In this document: one piece after another, positions 1-11,600 of the stretch
Numbering within the stretch: the first letter of the stretch is position 1
How the letters are laid out: each line of letters opens with the position of its first letter
DNA from: Pohlia nutans
Taxonomy: Eukaryota; Streptophyta; Bryopsida; Bryales; Mniaceae
NCBI GenBank assembly: GCA_022496805.1
Contig: CM040107.1
Location: 13,937,501 to 14,001,500 of the forward strand
Direction of reading: 5' to 3'
Length of the DNA: 64,000 bases
The notes under the pieces: model-generated
The model's database searches: none
What the model saw: only the letters and a program-made list of their open reading frames with translations
What the model was told of the DNA's origin: nothing
Position numbers and translations under genes: made by a program

Positions 1-1722
1 CTTAGGAGGGGATCAATAGCTGGATCCCAACAAGCATTGCTGTGGGCTAAGAGGTTAGACAAGCATCTGGCTCTTGCTCGTGCGCATCGAGAGTTCTATT
101 ACGCCAACCGCACCCGATCTAGAGACTTTCCCCACGAGTCTCTCACGATCATGTATGACAAGATGGACCACGCGAAAACAGCTTCTTCGGTTTTCTCCCA
201 CAAGAGTAAAGAGATTGATGGCCTTGTGAAGTTGCCCGTTTCCGTTACTGGTATGCTTGCACATGGCCACGGCGATGTGCGCTATGCGCATTACGGCCTG
301 GATCTACTCTCGCATGATTCCAATTACAGTATCGACTCAATGGCCAAGTTGTTGCGGGATCTAGAGTTGCCTCCTAAGTTTGCATCTGGGGAATTGTTTG
401 TGGGATCAAGGTCATCTCCATTGTTTGATGCTGTGCTTAAGGGGGCAGAGACTTGTGAACCATCGTTGCGTCCTACCGCTAGAACCTCTCCTCTAGCAAC
501 TCCTTTGCCGCCGGTTCTCCATGTGCACATGGACAATGCTACCGGGGACAACAAGAATAGATATGTTTTTTGTTTTTGGTCTCTTCTCATTGCAAAATAA
601 GTATTTCGTGAAGTTTATGTTAATTTTATGATGGTGGGTCACACCCACGACCACATCGATGCGTTGTTTGGAAGGTGGAGCATGTTGTTGCGGAAGGAAA
701 ACTTTCCTACGATTCCTTTGCTCATGAAGTCCTTCATGGACGTGGAATCTATCCCCGCTATCCCACACCTTGTCGAAGAAGTACCCGATTTCAAAGGATT
801 CATCGAAGGCAGTATTCTGGAGGGAGATGAAGCACTCGTAGGGCACACCAAGGCACAACAGTTCAAGTTCTACCTTGACTCTACTGGTTGTCCGGTGATG
901 AAGTACAAGATTTTCTGCACGGACGTAGACTGGTTGCCCAAAGAAGGTGGAGGAATCAAATTGTGGAAGGAGGATTCCGAAGGTAGGAGTTTGTGGCCCC
1001 GCGGAGTGCCAATTCTTGTTGAGCAGCGTCCGATGAGGAACGTGGAAGACATCTCCAAAGGTATATCTAGATTTATCAAATACTGGGAGAATTTGTGCAA
1101 TGAGGACCTTACCGGGGAATTCAGAAGACGCTATGAGCACTTGATTCATTATTGGCGGGCTGTGAAAGTAGCGCTTCAAGAGCCTCCGCAACCGTCCAAT
1201 GTTTTGAAAGATGGCTTTTGGCCCACATCTCGGGTTGAAGCGATTGTAGAGGATCAATACGTAGAAGACGGTGACATTCGGGAAGAGTTTGCAGAGGATG
1301 ACATTTACGTCGGGCAGATGCGGGGTCGTCCATTGCCATCATTCAGGGTGGGTCGAGACCTTTACGAAGGCTACTTCCTTGCAATCCGACCAGCAGATGG
1401 TGACACTCGGCCAGTTTGGATTGCGAGGGCGTTGTCTGATCCTAACTGTAACCCAGAAAGACCAAACTGTGTCCTCATTCAGTACTTTCGTCCAACATCA
1501 AGGGATCAAAATGTCCAGGACTACTACACTGGATGGGACACCTCGAGAGGTTTGCGTTGGAAGGTTGATGATACTGAACCTCCACTTTGGGAAGAAACAA
1601 ATGCTTTGATGACAATATGGAAGTCTAGGATTAAACGAGGTACTGTCGAGTCCATGATCAAAATTCCATCAGCTCAGATCGAAGTCATTAACCAAAGTTT
1701 GGCTTTGTATAATTCTCGTTAA
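1..1722 (+). pseudogene. DUF7869-like protein gene, 5' truncated by window edge, one in-frame TAA
   Basis: The frame is open from the first base of the window, so the N-terminus lies upstream. It runs to a TAA at 1720-1722 with one in-frame TAA at 598-600; both sides clearly belong to one protein. Before the stop is HMDNATGDNKNR (about 526-561); after it is VGHTHDHIDALFGRWS (about 634-681). This acidic DN..DNKNR plus VGHTHDxID combination is what I associate with the DUF7869 family of plants and some animals, probably RNase H-fold and transposon-related (family function inferred, not known). The C-terminal third has a YF..RP-type region with no recognised motif. The gene at 8604-12765 is a paralogue (shared MLTHGHGD/MLAHGHGD, DNKNR, DIDA). 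The TAA sits between LLIAK and VFREV where the paralogue has LLTARRIFKEV. It could be a real loss-of-function allele or a Gln codon (CAA) changed to TAA. Confidence 0.75.
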
Positions 1723-2217
1723 GCCGCTGTTGATTGGAGGCGATGGAGAGTATGGCTGGCTTGCTACGTCTATGTGATAGTGTGTATTTGATTATTATTG
1801 TGATACTTTGCGCTTTCATGTAAGCAATATAGAGTCTATACTATGACTAGTTCATTAGACGTAGATTTCTTTTCACTTATTTCTCATTTTATATTTGCGT
1901 GTATCACTTTGAAGTTGAAGATTTCCATTTCAAAGACTAAGTGTTTTGATTTTGAAAAAAAAAACGTATTGCAAGTGCAATATTTATATTTTATTAATAT
2001 ATTTACTATTACATTGTACGTTTACTTCTTTGTATATTTGATCCGTTTTCCTTAAAAGATTAACTGTATGTGTTTGATTTTAAAAACAAGTATATATAAA
2101 AGGTTTAGTGGTTAAGACCACTGTTTTTGTGTTAGCGCGTTAAGCACTTGTCACAGTTTAGGGTACGGGGCTGGTTGGTTGTTACAAATTTCCTGCCTGC
2201 CGAGGCTCACTTAGCAG
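1723..2217. other. AT-rich intergenic stretch, no gene seen
   Basis: Downstream of the DUF7869-like gene the sequence is AT-rich with homopolymer A and T runs. A TATATAAA string occurs near 2092-2099, just before a TTAGTGGTTAAGACCACT stem-loop (about 2105-2122). No reading frame here looks coding. Confidence 0.6.
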
Positions 2218-2333
2218 CACCAAGTCATGCATATCTCATATCCGCTCAAACGAATTCAACGGGAATCGAACCCGGACCACCTATAGGAGATAAACGCCCA
2301 CTCACAACCAACCATTAAGCTCATGACTTGGTG
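2218..2333 (-). repeat. tRNA-derived SINE-like or tRNA-like unit bounded by 12-bp inverted repeats
   Basis: Read on the minus strand, the unit contains a perfect RNA polymerase III B box, GGTTCGATTCC (2262-2272 complement), and an approximate A box, TGGTTGTGAGTGG (about 2298-2310), in the right order and spacing. It is bounded by exact inverted repeats, CACCAAGTCATG at 2218-2229 and CATGACTTGGTG at 2322-2333. It does not fold as an obvious canonical tRNA, so a SINE head or tRNA-related MITE is more likely. A comparable B/A box pair lies at 17607-17652. Confidence 0.45.
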
Positions 2334-2924
2334 TCCAGGAGATGAAAAACCACTCCCTTATACATAAGCATTATTTTTATTTAAAATGGTACTATATTAG
2401 TGTCGAATCGACCGTTCTTTTCATGACTCTCATTTTAATGGAAACTCCTCCTTTCAACTAGGACCGATCATTCTTTCGGTAACTCTCGTTTTAATGGAAA
2501 TTCCAACTTCCATAGGATATATGTACTAACTATCCACCTAAATTGACAACCCATTTAGATTCAATCCTCGCCCTTGAAAATGAGAGATATGATTTTGAGA
2601 GGTCCCAATTCTCTCATTTTAATGAATATTATGTTTTACCCCTCTTTCGAATGTGAGCGTCCATGCGAACACCGGTCCTCCAAAGATTACCCTGGGGAAG
2701 AGACCTCTTCCTGGTCATTCGCTTACAAGTCCGGAATCCACGTTAAATCCGATATCCACGTCAAATCCGAATTCCGGATGGTATTTCTTAACTCGGAAGC
2801 CGTTTACCCGGGTATCCATCCATTTTCCCCCTAAGTCCCCTAATTGTAGTGACCTATTAGGGAAAATCTCCGTGACTTTGTAAGGTCCCAACTAACGAGT
2901 ATATAACTTACCCCGAAACTCCTT
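2334..2924. other. Non-coding, repeated CATTTTAATG-type motifs
   Basis: Short near-repeats of the form CTCTCGTTTTAATGGAAA occur near 2430, 2485 and 2610. Short frames near 2574-2883 have no recognisable protein features. It is probably the 5' untranslated part or leader of the purine-rich element that follows. Confidence 0.4.
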
Positions 2925-4850
2925 ATGGTGACTGCTAAAGTACCGGAATTGGACCCGGGAGCATTCGCGAGCCGTGTACGATTTCCCGGACACGAGCGAG
3001 GATTTGGAAACGGGCAGCAAGGGGGACACGGATTGGGTGAAGGCGCGCTTCATCTACCTCTCAGACCACGACGGATTCAAGGTGGCGGATTGCAAGAATT
3101 CCCGGGAGCAACGGATGCTCCAGTATGTGGTGCCAATCTTCAACCCGGAGAAGCCGACCACCCTCACGGTTACACTGGCAAGGGCATCTTCTCAGCCCTC
3201 TTCCGGAAGAAGCAGATCAAATGGGCGTATCTAGTGCACTGGAGCTCCCAGAAGCTGACCCGGAAGAAGAGGGTGGATCCGGCAGCAGGTTCAAAACCGG
3301 ATGGGGGAGGTTCTTCCCAAACACGGCTTTAGGTGGAGCCGGTAGTGGAGTCCGGACCGGCAGAGGAGACAGGTCCTTGTCCAACACATCCCCACGAGCA
3401 GCCGGAAGCAGGTTCCGGACCGATGGGGGAAGATCCTGCCACGGTGTGTCCACAGGAGCAACCGGTGGTGGAGACCAGACCGGAGGAAGGAAGTCCGTCC
3501 CAGGTACGACTCGGGGGCCAACCGGCATGGAAGAGGAAGCTGATCCTCACGCCCGAGGGAGATGAGGATCCGGACATTGAGGAGAACACTCCTCGGAAGA
3601 AGAAGGGTCAGGCCCGGAGGAAGACTACTCCCTTGAACAACCGGAGGAAGCGTCCCAAGGAGGCAGGAGAAGGAGGGGACGTCTGGGAGGAGTCCGGAGA
3701 CGAGGGAGACCGGGAGCGTGGACCGGCCGAGAGGGAGGAACCAGTCCGGGAAGCAGGACCGTCCGGAACTGCACAGGAGGAGGACGAGGCCTCGCCCGCG
3801 GTGAAGAACATCCTCCTCACGACCCGAGTTGCCCTGGACCTGGTCAAGGAGAAGTACACTCCGCTATTCGCTGCGCTACGGGAGGTAGGCATCCTCCTCC
3901 GGATAGACGACGCGCTGGAGTACCTGGAACGGATCCGAAAGCTCCAGAGGAAACTCTAGAGGAGCCAGGAGAAGGTGAGTGAGGCGGCCGTCCTCATTAT
4001 GGGTCAACAGGAGGAGCTGTGCCGGAAGTCGGACTACATGGAGAAGATGGAGGTTCACATCCGGACGAAGGTTCACATCCGGACGAAGGAGCAGCATATC
4101 CGGGGACAGGAGGAGACCATCCGGTGCATAGGGGAGACAAGCCGGCAGTGCGTCACGAAGGTGGTGCAGATGTTTCAACCGGGAGGGGAGGTGCAGATGA
4201 AGGCCCGGTTGTATGACCTGAAAGTAGGCCAGCCGAGATTGGAGGGAGCAGCCCGGATCAAGAACGTGGTTCGAGAGTACTCGGACGAGGTAGAGGCTTT
4301 CCTAGTGGAGTTTTGGTCATTGGCGGAGCAGAGGACGAGGGAGAGTCCCTCCGCCTCAGAACCGGATGAGGAGGAGACCGCCAACCGGGGTGAGAGGGTA
4401 GGTTCCGGGGATGGGTTGTAGGGTGTGTTTCAGATGTCTGCAGAGGCGCCTCAGGCGGGGGAGATCGACCAGCTGATGAGGATGGGGAACCCAACGCAGG
4501 AGCATACCTCCTGGCCCGTGATGGATGTGGAGCCAATCCACATGGTTAGACCCAGAGGAGTGAGCCCTGCGGAGGTCCGGAATGTGGAAGAAGGCATGGA
4601 AGTGATAGGAGTCCAACCGGGCAGAGAGGAAAGGCAAGAGGGTGGACCAGGAGGTCTCCCGGACGGCCAACTGGGAGGCGCGCAAGTGCGCGAGCCAACC
4701 GTGGAGCAGCAGGCAGAGCACGGAGTTCGAGGAGATCGGCCGGTTGATCCGATTGTGGTGGGGAGCCTAGAAGAACAGGAAGGGCAGCCAACGGAGGACG
4801 AGCAGCTGCCCGGGACCACCAAGGGTCCGGGATTAGTGGTCCGGACTTAG
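2925..4850 (+). pseudogene. Purine-rich transposon-type reading frame broken by three TAG codons and a frameshift
   Basis: One + frame runs from about 2925 to a TAG at 4848-4850 and is interrupted only by TAG codons at 3330-3332, 3957-3959 and 4419-4421. A second frame, 2974-3234, carries a compact globular-looking piece (VYDFPDTSEDLETG...) that ends near where the main frame begins GIFSALFRKKQIKWAYLVHW at about 3180. A frameshift near 3180 therefore probably joins the two. The remaining protein is highly charged: Glu/Gly/Pro-rich (3333-3600), Lys/Arg-rich (3585-3660), then a likely coiled coil (about 3800-4300). Base composition (GGA/CCGGA-rich, high GC) differs sharply from the AT-rich flanks, which suggests an inserted element. 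No reverse transcriptase or transposase is visible, so I read it as a gag-like or non-autonomous element protein. Function unknown. Confidence 0.5.
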
Positions 4851-5589
4851 TGGATCCAGCCACTTAGAATTAGGACTTTTTAAGTAGGTAGATTAGAAGA
4901 CTTTATCGTGTATAAACTTATAGGGTTTTTATGTTAGTCGCGGTTTAGGATAGGAACTATACCGTGGAGAATGATCCCCGGATTTCCGGATCCCGGGAAT
5001 GTAGGATCGGAGGATTTCTTGGATCTGGGCGTTTGGGGTTGGCTTCTTATCAAGGAATGTTCTTCATTCCTTGGGTCTTTCTGTGTACCATTCTTCCGTG
5101 TAAATGAGTAGAAGCGCATATTCCTGTCACAAACTTTGTGTGTGTGTGTGTTTATATGTGTGTTTGCTTGTGTTATTGCCCGGAACAGTGGCGCAACTAG
5201 TCCCTTGGTAACCGGATGGATTAGCCGGGCTTTGGTGTAGAGTCAGTTAAGAGACCGAATAGAAGATTTGGAAGAGTTAGGATGGTTTAAATGTGGGGTT
5301 TCCCGCACCCGGTTGCAGGAGATAATCCGGGTTAGTGGCTGAATAAGCAGGAGGGGGTACTCCGGTTCTCTCAGAACTCCTAGACGGGTAGTTCGGTAGA
5401 GGTGCTATGAGCCTTTTGACCGTCGCCGGTCAAAAGCCCATATGTCCTGCCGGAAAGTGGGTGAATTATAGACGCAAGCAATGGACTCCTATTAACCTAG
5501 GCGTTTGTGTGAGGAAATTCTAACTTAAATGGTAAAAAATGGTGAAACCCTAGTTTTTAAACCTAAAACTTATATTTAACTAATTATGG
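4851..5589. other. 3' flank of purine-rich element, GT microsatellite, no gene
   Basis: Contains a GT-rich microsatellite around 5140-5170 and CCGG-rich blocks (5180-5460) resembling the composition of the preceding element. A GTGGCGCAACTAGTCCC string at about 5189-5205 vaguely resembles retroelement primer-binding sequences, but no flanking LTR could be shown. Confidence 0.4.
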
Positions 5590-5742
5590 ACAATTGTGCT
5601 AATTATGGACAAATTCATACAATTTATGACAGTGAAATATGTCCGAAAATTGTAGATAAAGCCCAAAATGAGGAAGCAAAAATTGGAAAACACTTGAATA
5701 TGAAGAAATTATGAACACATTCACCGAATGTATCGGTGGCCC

Positions 5743-6165
5743 GCCAACACATTGTCCATAGCCAACACATTGTCCATAGAAACCAAGTCCATTAAAACAT
5801 TTAATGTACAGAAAAGTAAGGCAAACAAGTGAAAGAAAAGAGTCGAAGGGCCTACGATACAATTATTACTAAATTAACCTATATCCTAAACCCTAAACCC
5901 TGAACAAACAACTAATGTAGAGAAAACTAAGGCAAACAAGACAAAGAAAAGTGTCGGCCGGCCTACGACACAATTATGACTAAATTAACCTATACCCTAA
6001 ATCCTAAACCCTAAACCCTACACCGTAGACCCTAAACCCTATACAAACAATCAATGTAGAAAAACTAAGGCAAAGAAGTCAAAGAAAAGAGTCGGCCGGC
6101 ATACGACACAATTATTACTAAATTAACCTAGACCCTAAACCCTAAACCCTAACACCCTAGACTCT
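5743..6165. repeat. Three-copy tandem repeat ending in telomere-like CCCTAAA runs
   Basis: A block of about 60 bp, beginning GGCAAACAAG and ending CTAAATTAACCTA, occurs at about 5819-5880, 5932-5992 and 6069-6130 (spacings 113 and 137 bp). Each is followed by degenerate CCCTAAA runs (about 5885-5900, 5995-6040, 6131-6165). Two further 18-bp direct copies of GCCAACACATTGTCCATA lie at 5743-5779. The CCCTAAA motif is the complement of the plant telomere repeat, so these are interstitial telomere-like sequences or a subtelomere-type satellite remnant. Confidence 0.7.
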
Positions 6166-6180
6166 AAGACAGTAAACAAT

Positions 6181-6893
6181 GGGAAAGAGATCACTCCAAT
6201 AAAATCCTATCCAGGGAATACAGGAATGCAAACACAGGCCACACCAATCATACAATTAAAATATATTTGGAAAAGGAGATTCCCACAGAGAATAAATTGA
6301 TGCCTGTAGAACTCCAGAAGCAGCACAGCCCAAATCGAATATGACGGAGTACATGATCAACAACGACCAGAGTATAAAGACTGCGAAACAGGTATCGGCC
6401 GGCAGCCAATACGAGATACACATATGAGAACAAAAGGCAAAGAACAAAGCCGAAACATAACAAGTAGGCTAGAGGTATCGGCTGACGGCCGACATCGGTA
6501 GTATTACAAAATATTGATATACAAAATGTACATGCTCTTGACTGGTGAGAAAAGAACACAAAAATGGCCAAAAGGTAGCTGCTAACATCTCAAAATCATC
6601 CGCGAAACGAAATATGTTTGAGGTAGTGCCTATAAAAAACTAGAGGTATCGGCTGGCAGCCGGCATCAGCAGTATAACTGTATACTCAAAAAACAAATGT
6701 ATATGCTCATAACTAGTGAGCAAAGGCCACCAAGGTGGGCAACAAAAAACATGCACTACTTCATAACAGCAAAATTAAAAATCCTTGGTGCCGAAATACT
6801 GGTATGAGCAGGGCAATAGTCTTGCACGCGCCATCCCGAAACCCAAAATGAAACGCAAGACGAGTAATCCGGGAGGTGCTGGCAGTGTGAATT
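6181..6893. other. Non-coding; first copies of the dispersed 19-bp palindrome
   Basis: No coding frame is convincing. The dispersed palindrome occurs at 6393-6411, 6476-6494 and 6647-6665, the last two preceded by CTAGAGG, as in the copies at 22675-22789. Confidence 0.6.
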
Positions 6894-7424
6894 CTAAGCT
6901 TGGCGGTTGCTCCCCACCAATGCGGTATCCAAAGCTCCTGCCTCATCGTTCTGCCCCGTGATGTAGAGAGATGTATCCGATGATATCTCAATGACTTCGT
7001 TCCTTGTGCATTCAGGCGCTGATGTCCAAGAGCAATCGCAGAAATCAAGGAGCACGCACCCGCAAGCCTGGTATATCACGGGCACGGCCCGAAGCATATC
7101 TGAGGATGGACGATTCACAAGGTCAGAAACATCATCCCATGCAATGTCAGAATGAGCCTCCAGACGTGCCATCTCTAGAGTATAGCTGTAGTTCCAGTTC
7201 CAGGGCTCGCCACTAACAAGCCCTTGCAACAATGGATGAGGAGGAAGACGATCAACTGCATCAGAATTGTAGACGAACCAGAGGTATCCAGGCAATGCAC
7301 CTCGAGTCCCTGGATGAGGAGGGAGAGGTGGCTCAGCTTGGGGAGGGAGTCTAGAGTCCATGAAGATGGCTATGCAGACAATGCAAAGATATGGAGGAGG
7401 CCAGATGATAGACAACAGAAGCAA
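6894..7424 (-). CDS. Hypothetical protein frame, unrecognised
   Basis: A minus-strand frame of 176 codons from 7424 to a TAG at 6894-6896. The stretch from about codon 25 to 165 has balanced composition and looks coding: Pro-rich near the start, then LEMARLEAHSDIAWDDVSDL and several Cys residues. No ATG near the start is clearly used and no domain is recognised. It lies downstream of, and on the same strand as, the DUF7869-like gene at 8604-12765, so it could be a separate small gene or an exon of a gene whose other parts I cannot see. The frame stays fairly protein-like for some 50 codons past the TAG. Confidence 0.3.
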   Translation of the reverse strand: MLLLSIIWPPPYLCIVCIAIFMDSRLPPQAEPPLPPHPGTRGALPGYLWFVYNSDAVDRLPPHPLLQGLVSGEPWNWNYSYTLEMARLEAHSDIAWDDVSDLVNRPSSDMLRAVPVIYQACGCVLLDFCDCSWTSAPECTRNEVIEISSDTSLYITGQNDEAGALDTALVGSNRQA

Positions 7425-8603
7425 GGGAGGTCACTGAGGAAAGGAATGCAGTGAATGGTAAAGGAGAAGCAGCTCACACATCCAGATATAAAAATGAAGG
7501 AAAAGAGTAGCGCACACTTCAAATGAATTGCACTGTCATGTGAGCCGCCATTCTACACAAAGTACGTAGATTACCCTACAGTAGGCTACGTACGTAGCCC
7601 TCTCAATTGCATGCATTCACAAAGACGGCTAATAATGGACCCCGATTGTATTCAATAGCAGATCAAAATCCCAAAAGTCATGATAGACAATTATACATAA
7701 GAAAACTCAGTACTACGCATCCACAAGTGAGAGTAAATAAAAAAATAAAAAATCATCTTTGACTCTGGTAAGACTGGCTAATAGACAAGGTTAATATTAG
7801 TGAACAATATTGGGCTACTATTTTATTCAAATTCAAGTACAACTTTACATTTTGGAATGACGTATGAAATCCCAAAGTTCTTCGAGAAAAGTTGTATACA
7901 TAATATATAAGATATGAGGGAAACTAGATGATTAAAATGATCAAATAATGCACTTCTTCTGATTGTTTAGAAGACATCAATTACAATTAATCAACAAATA
8001 ATCTAAATGGCATTGATGATAAGTCAACGACAGAGATAAAGCAAGACAAAATTCACACAATACAAAACTCAAAACGTTCGACTGAAACTCAGATTAGAGA
8101 AACCTCAGTGAGTGGCAAGGCAATCCGAAAACAGAGGTAGGTTACCATATTGAGGTTGAAAGGGGCAGAAGGTTGACAAAGAACAGAACGTGGCATGATG
8201 TATCGGCCGGCGGCCGACACTCGGTAGTTGGTATCAGTGCATCATCGTCATCGTCTCAATCCATTACGACGCATGCAGTCTCCAAATATTGTCTACAGCC
8301 AAAGTAAACGTTGTCCTGTACAAATCTCAAGAGGACTTGGCCACAGAAAATGATGAAGGAGAAAATGAACTCCAAGGCAATGCCGTGCATTACTTAAAGG
8401 GGTATCGGCCGGCAGCCGATAGATAGTCCAACACATAGATCTTCTGAAGAGTCTACTCCACAAATGGCTCGAACACCGTGGCTGAACGCCCAGCCGGATC
8501 GATATGTCACAAGCGTATCGGCTGCCGGCCGATAGGCGAGCACGCCATGGCTGCAATCCCCGTATAGGTTACACGGCTATCGGCTGCCGGCAGACAGGGG
8601 CAC
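7425..8603. other. AT-rich intergenic stretch with palindromes at its right end
   Basis: No coding frame is supported. The right end (8201-8596) carries four palindrome copies at 8201, 8403, 8516 and 8578, lying in the 3' flank of the minus-strand gene that ends at 8604. Confidence 0.6.
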
Positions 8604-11600
8604 CTAGTCGTCCGCATCATCGTCAATGTCCTGATCCATCACAGAACCAGCGGCCTGAAGATTAGCCAATGCAGCTGATACGGACGCCTCTGGAATTAGA
8701 TGGGTAGTAGGTGGTCCTCTCTTGGCATGCGAGGGCATTCTATGTGAAAACATGACAATGCTAGCGTTCACAACTTGAGGGAGACATTGCTCCTTCTGCC
8801 AACGGCGCGTCCAACACTCCCTAGCGACAACCTTGTTCCCCTCCTTCTTTGATCTCAAAGGGATCCACCATTCTACTTGAAAGTTACCGTATCTGGGGCC
8901 TGGAGTGAGGTCGACACACTCTAACACCCGTCCAAGCCAAACAGGAAGGTAATGGTCATCGCTTGGTCGACACAGAACAAAGTCCCCAAGCAGCACGTCT
9001 CGGTATGGATTGAACGTCAACCTTAGTCTCCCCTTTGCCGGACCACAATATGGAATAGGGTCAACATCGTCCTCGGGCGTAGTGTCCTCGGGATTAGTTG
9101 GACTAGATCCGGGGTCCGTGAATGCACGAGCATGATCACGAGTCCAATCTAATACCGGCCAAAATCCCTCCGCAAGTGCTGCAGGCACGGTGGGCAACGA
9201 AGAATTGATCTCCGAGTAGATTCGCTCCCAGTAAGAAACACATCCCGCCATTTCCTCAGAGTATCTTCTGTTGCTGGCCATACCGGCTTTCCAAAAGTCG
9301 ATATACTTAGAAATTCCATTTTTGATAAATCCCTGCATCTCTGTGCATTCAATAGCCCGGGCATGCTCCTTCTCGGAATTCAATTTCCTCGGATTAACCT
9401 CCGTAACTCCCCACAATGGCTAAAATGGAACAGGGTGTGGATCTCCCGTTGGAAGACGAGGTCTTCCGTGGGAATCAGCCGTCCACATCTTGACTGCAGG
9501 CCCCGGTGGGAGCCATGATGAAAGCCAACCTCTATCATCTCCGTCCTCCTCGACGAAAAACTTGAAGAGGTGCATATCGCCCAATCCAACGATCTTGTTG
9601 ACACCGTCGTGGTGGTAGTCTTTAACGTATGATTTGAAATCTGCTACCTCTTGAACGAACTCGGGAATGAAGGCAACCGTCTTCTCCGAGTCCATGAATG
9701 CCTTCATGAGATCTGCTACAACGTAGGTGTTCTTCCTCTTGATAAGCTTGGACAAGTAACTGAAATGTGCATCAATGTCCTCATAAGTGTAACCAACAAT
9801 CAAGAATCCAACAGTGACTTCCTTGAATATGCGTCTTGCAGTTAGCAAAGAGCAAAAGGCCATTACAAATCTGTTCTTGTTGTCCTTGGCGGAGTTATCG
9901 AGTTGCAAGAAGAGCTTCTTAGGAAGAGGCACCGCCGGGCGACCAGGGAGAGGAGGACTTGTACATATTCCAGTAGCGGGCGGAATAGAGGATAAGCATC
10001 TGGACTTGCCATGCAAGAGAGCCTGAAAGAAGCTGTTCTGTGGTGGCGTGGGAAACAACTCCCGGGATTCACGAACTAGTGGCCTCTCTAGCGCTCGCAA
10101 GACACGACACAAGGAGGAAATTGTGAAATTGGAATCGCCAGGCCACAGTGCGGTTGAATAGTGCGCATACGCACCATCGCCGTGGCCATGAGTCAACATC
10201 CCTGTACAGGAAATCGGAATCTGACCAAGACCCGCCGTGGCCTTTGTGATTCTCTGCATTCTGGGAATGGCTGTCTTAGTCGTATCCATCTTATCATGCA
10301 TAATACATAGAAACTCAGACGGATTCTGCACGGACAGAGCACTCCAACCCGCATATATGTTTCGGCAAGCTCGTTGGTAATTAAGATAGCGCTCTCTGTC
10401 ATCGACTAATGCCAGCCACTCGTCACATCCTCTCGGATATTTTGCGATGCACTCAACAAGGAAGTCACACTCAGTGCACTTCGAGAAGTTGCTCCCAACA
10501 ACCTTCACTTCGACATTTCTGAAATGGCTCTTTCGCAGCACACTCATAGATGATTGCAAGACAGGTTTGTGATTACACTTCTCATTGACCTGATAGCCGG
10601 ATGCAAGAGAGAGTGTTAGAGCGAAGGCAAGAGAAATCTATCGGCCGCCAGCCGACAAGCTCTGATATCGAGTCAATATGCAGGAGAGCGCCTAATGTAT
10701 CGGCTGTCGGCCGACACGCCCATCGTCGGAAAGCACAAGCACACAATGCAATGATGCGTCGCTTGCCCAACGGACCTGGCAAAGTGCCTAGACCCAGCGA
10801 AGACTCAGATCGGGATAGTTGTGTCGGCTGGCAGCCGACAGACAAAAGCAAACAACACGAAAATGAGCTGGGAGATATGGGGGCAGAGACGTACTTGGTT
10901 CACTTGCTCACGCATATGGTCCCAATTCATTGGGGAGGGGACAACCTTCAGATTCTCCGCACGCTTAATTCCAACAAGCCTGAACTCGTTAGGCATCTGG
11001 TCAGCATTTTCATCAATGATTTTCTGCAGGGTTGCTCGGGCCTGAATAGTGTGGGGACGAGGACGACGTGATCCTGAATTTCCATGCGACCCACTGACGC
11101 ATCCTCCCACAGCTGCAGCCTTATAGACGTGGTAAGCACATCTTGAGACTCCGTGAATAATGTACCATGCGTTCTCGCAGACGTCAACTGCTTCAAGGGT
11201 AATGAATCTCCTTCCCTCGGGAACACGAACATGAAGTTGTCTTTGGACAGCATATGCAGTCTCTCTCCTGATCTCAAATGAGCAAGCGTAGAACTTTCGA
11301 CGGAGAATCCTAGTGGACTCCCATGGAAACGTCTGACAGCACCGATACTTGCAACACCTTTGCGAACTAACCTTCCGAACCTCATCCTCCGAAGTCTTGA
11401 ATTTCAACTTGGATACATGGGGCTCAGCTCTTGATAAGATTTTTCGACGAACAGTCCTGTAGGGATTTCGAGGAATACCTTGAAGCCCTGCACAGTCCGT
11501 AGTTTCCGTCTGAGCAGCCTCGGAGCAGAGCGTTACAATGTCAGATAGAAGTCGACCACCCTCGAGTTTGGTGCGAGATAAAGGCCAACGCATTGTCGTC

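Noticed and set aside
2218..2333. Functional tRNA gene
   Set aside because: B box is perfect, but the acceptor and anticodon stems do not form a standard 72-nt cloverleaf; the unit is 116 bp with extra terminal repeats.
3217..3589. Minus-strand Pro/Ser-rich frames opposite the purine-rich element
   Set aside because: Mirror images of the purine-rich + frame; the + frame has continuity over 1.9 kb and a coiled-coil region.
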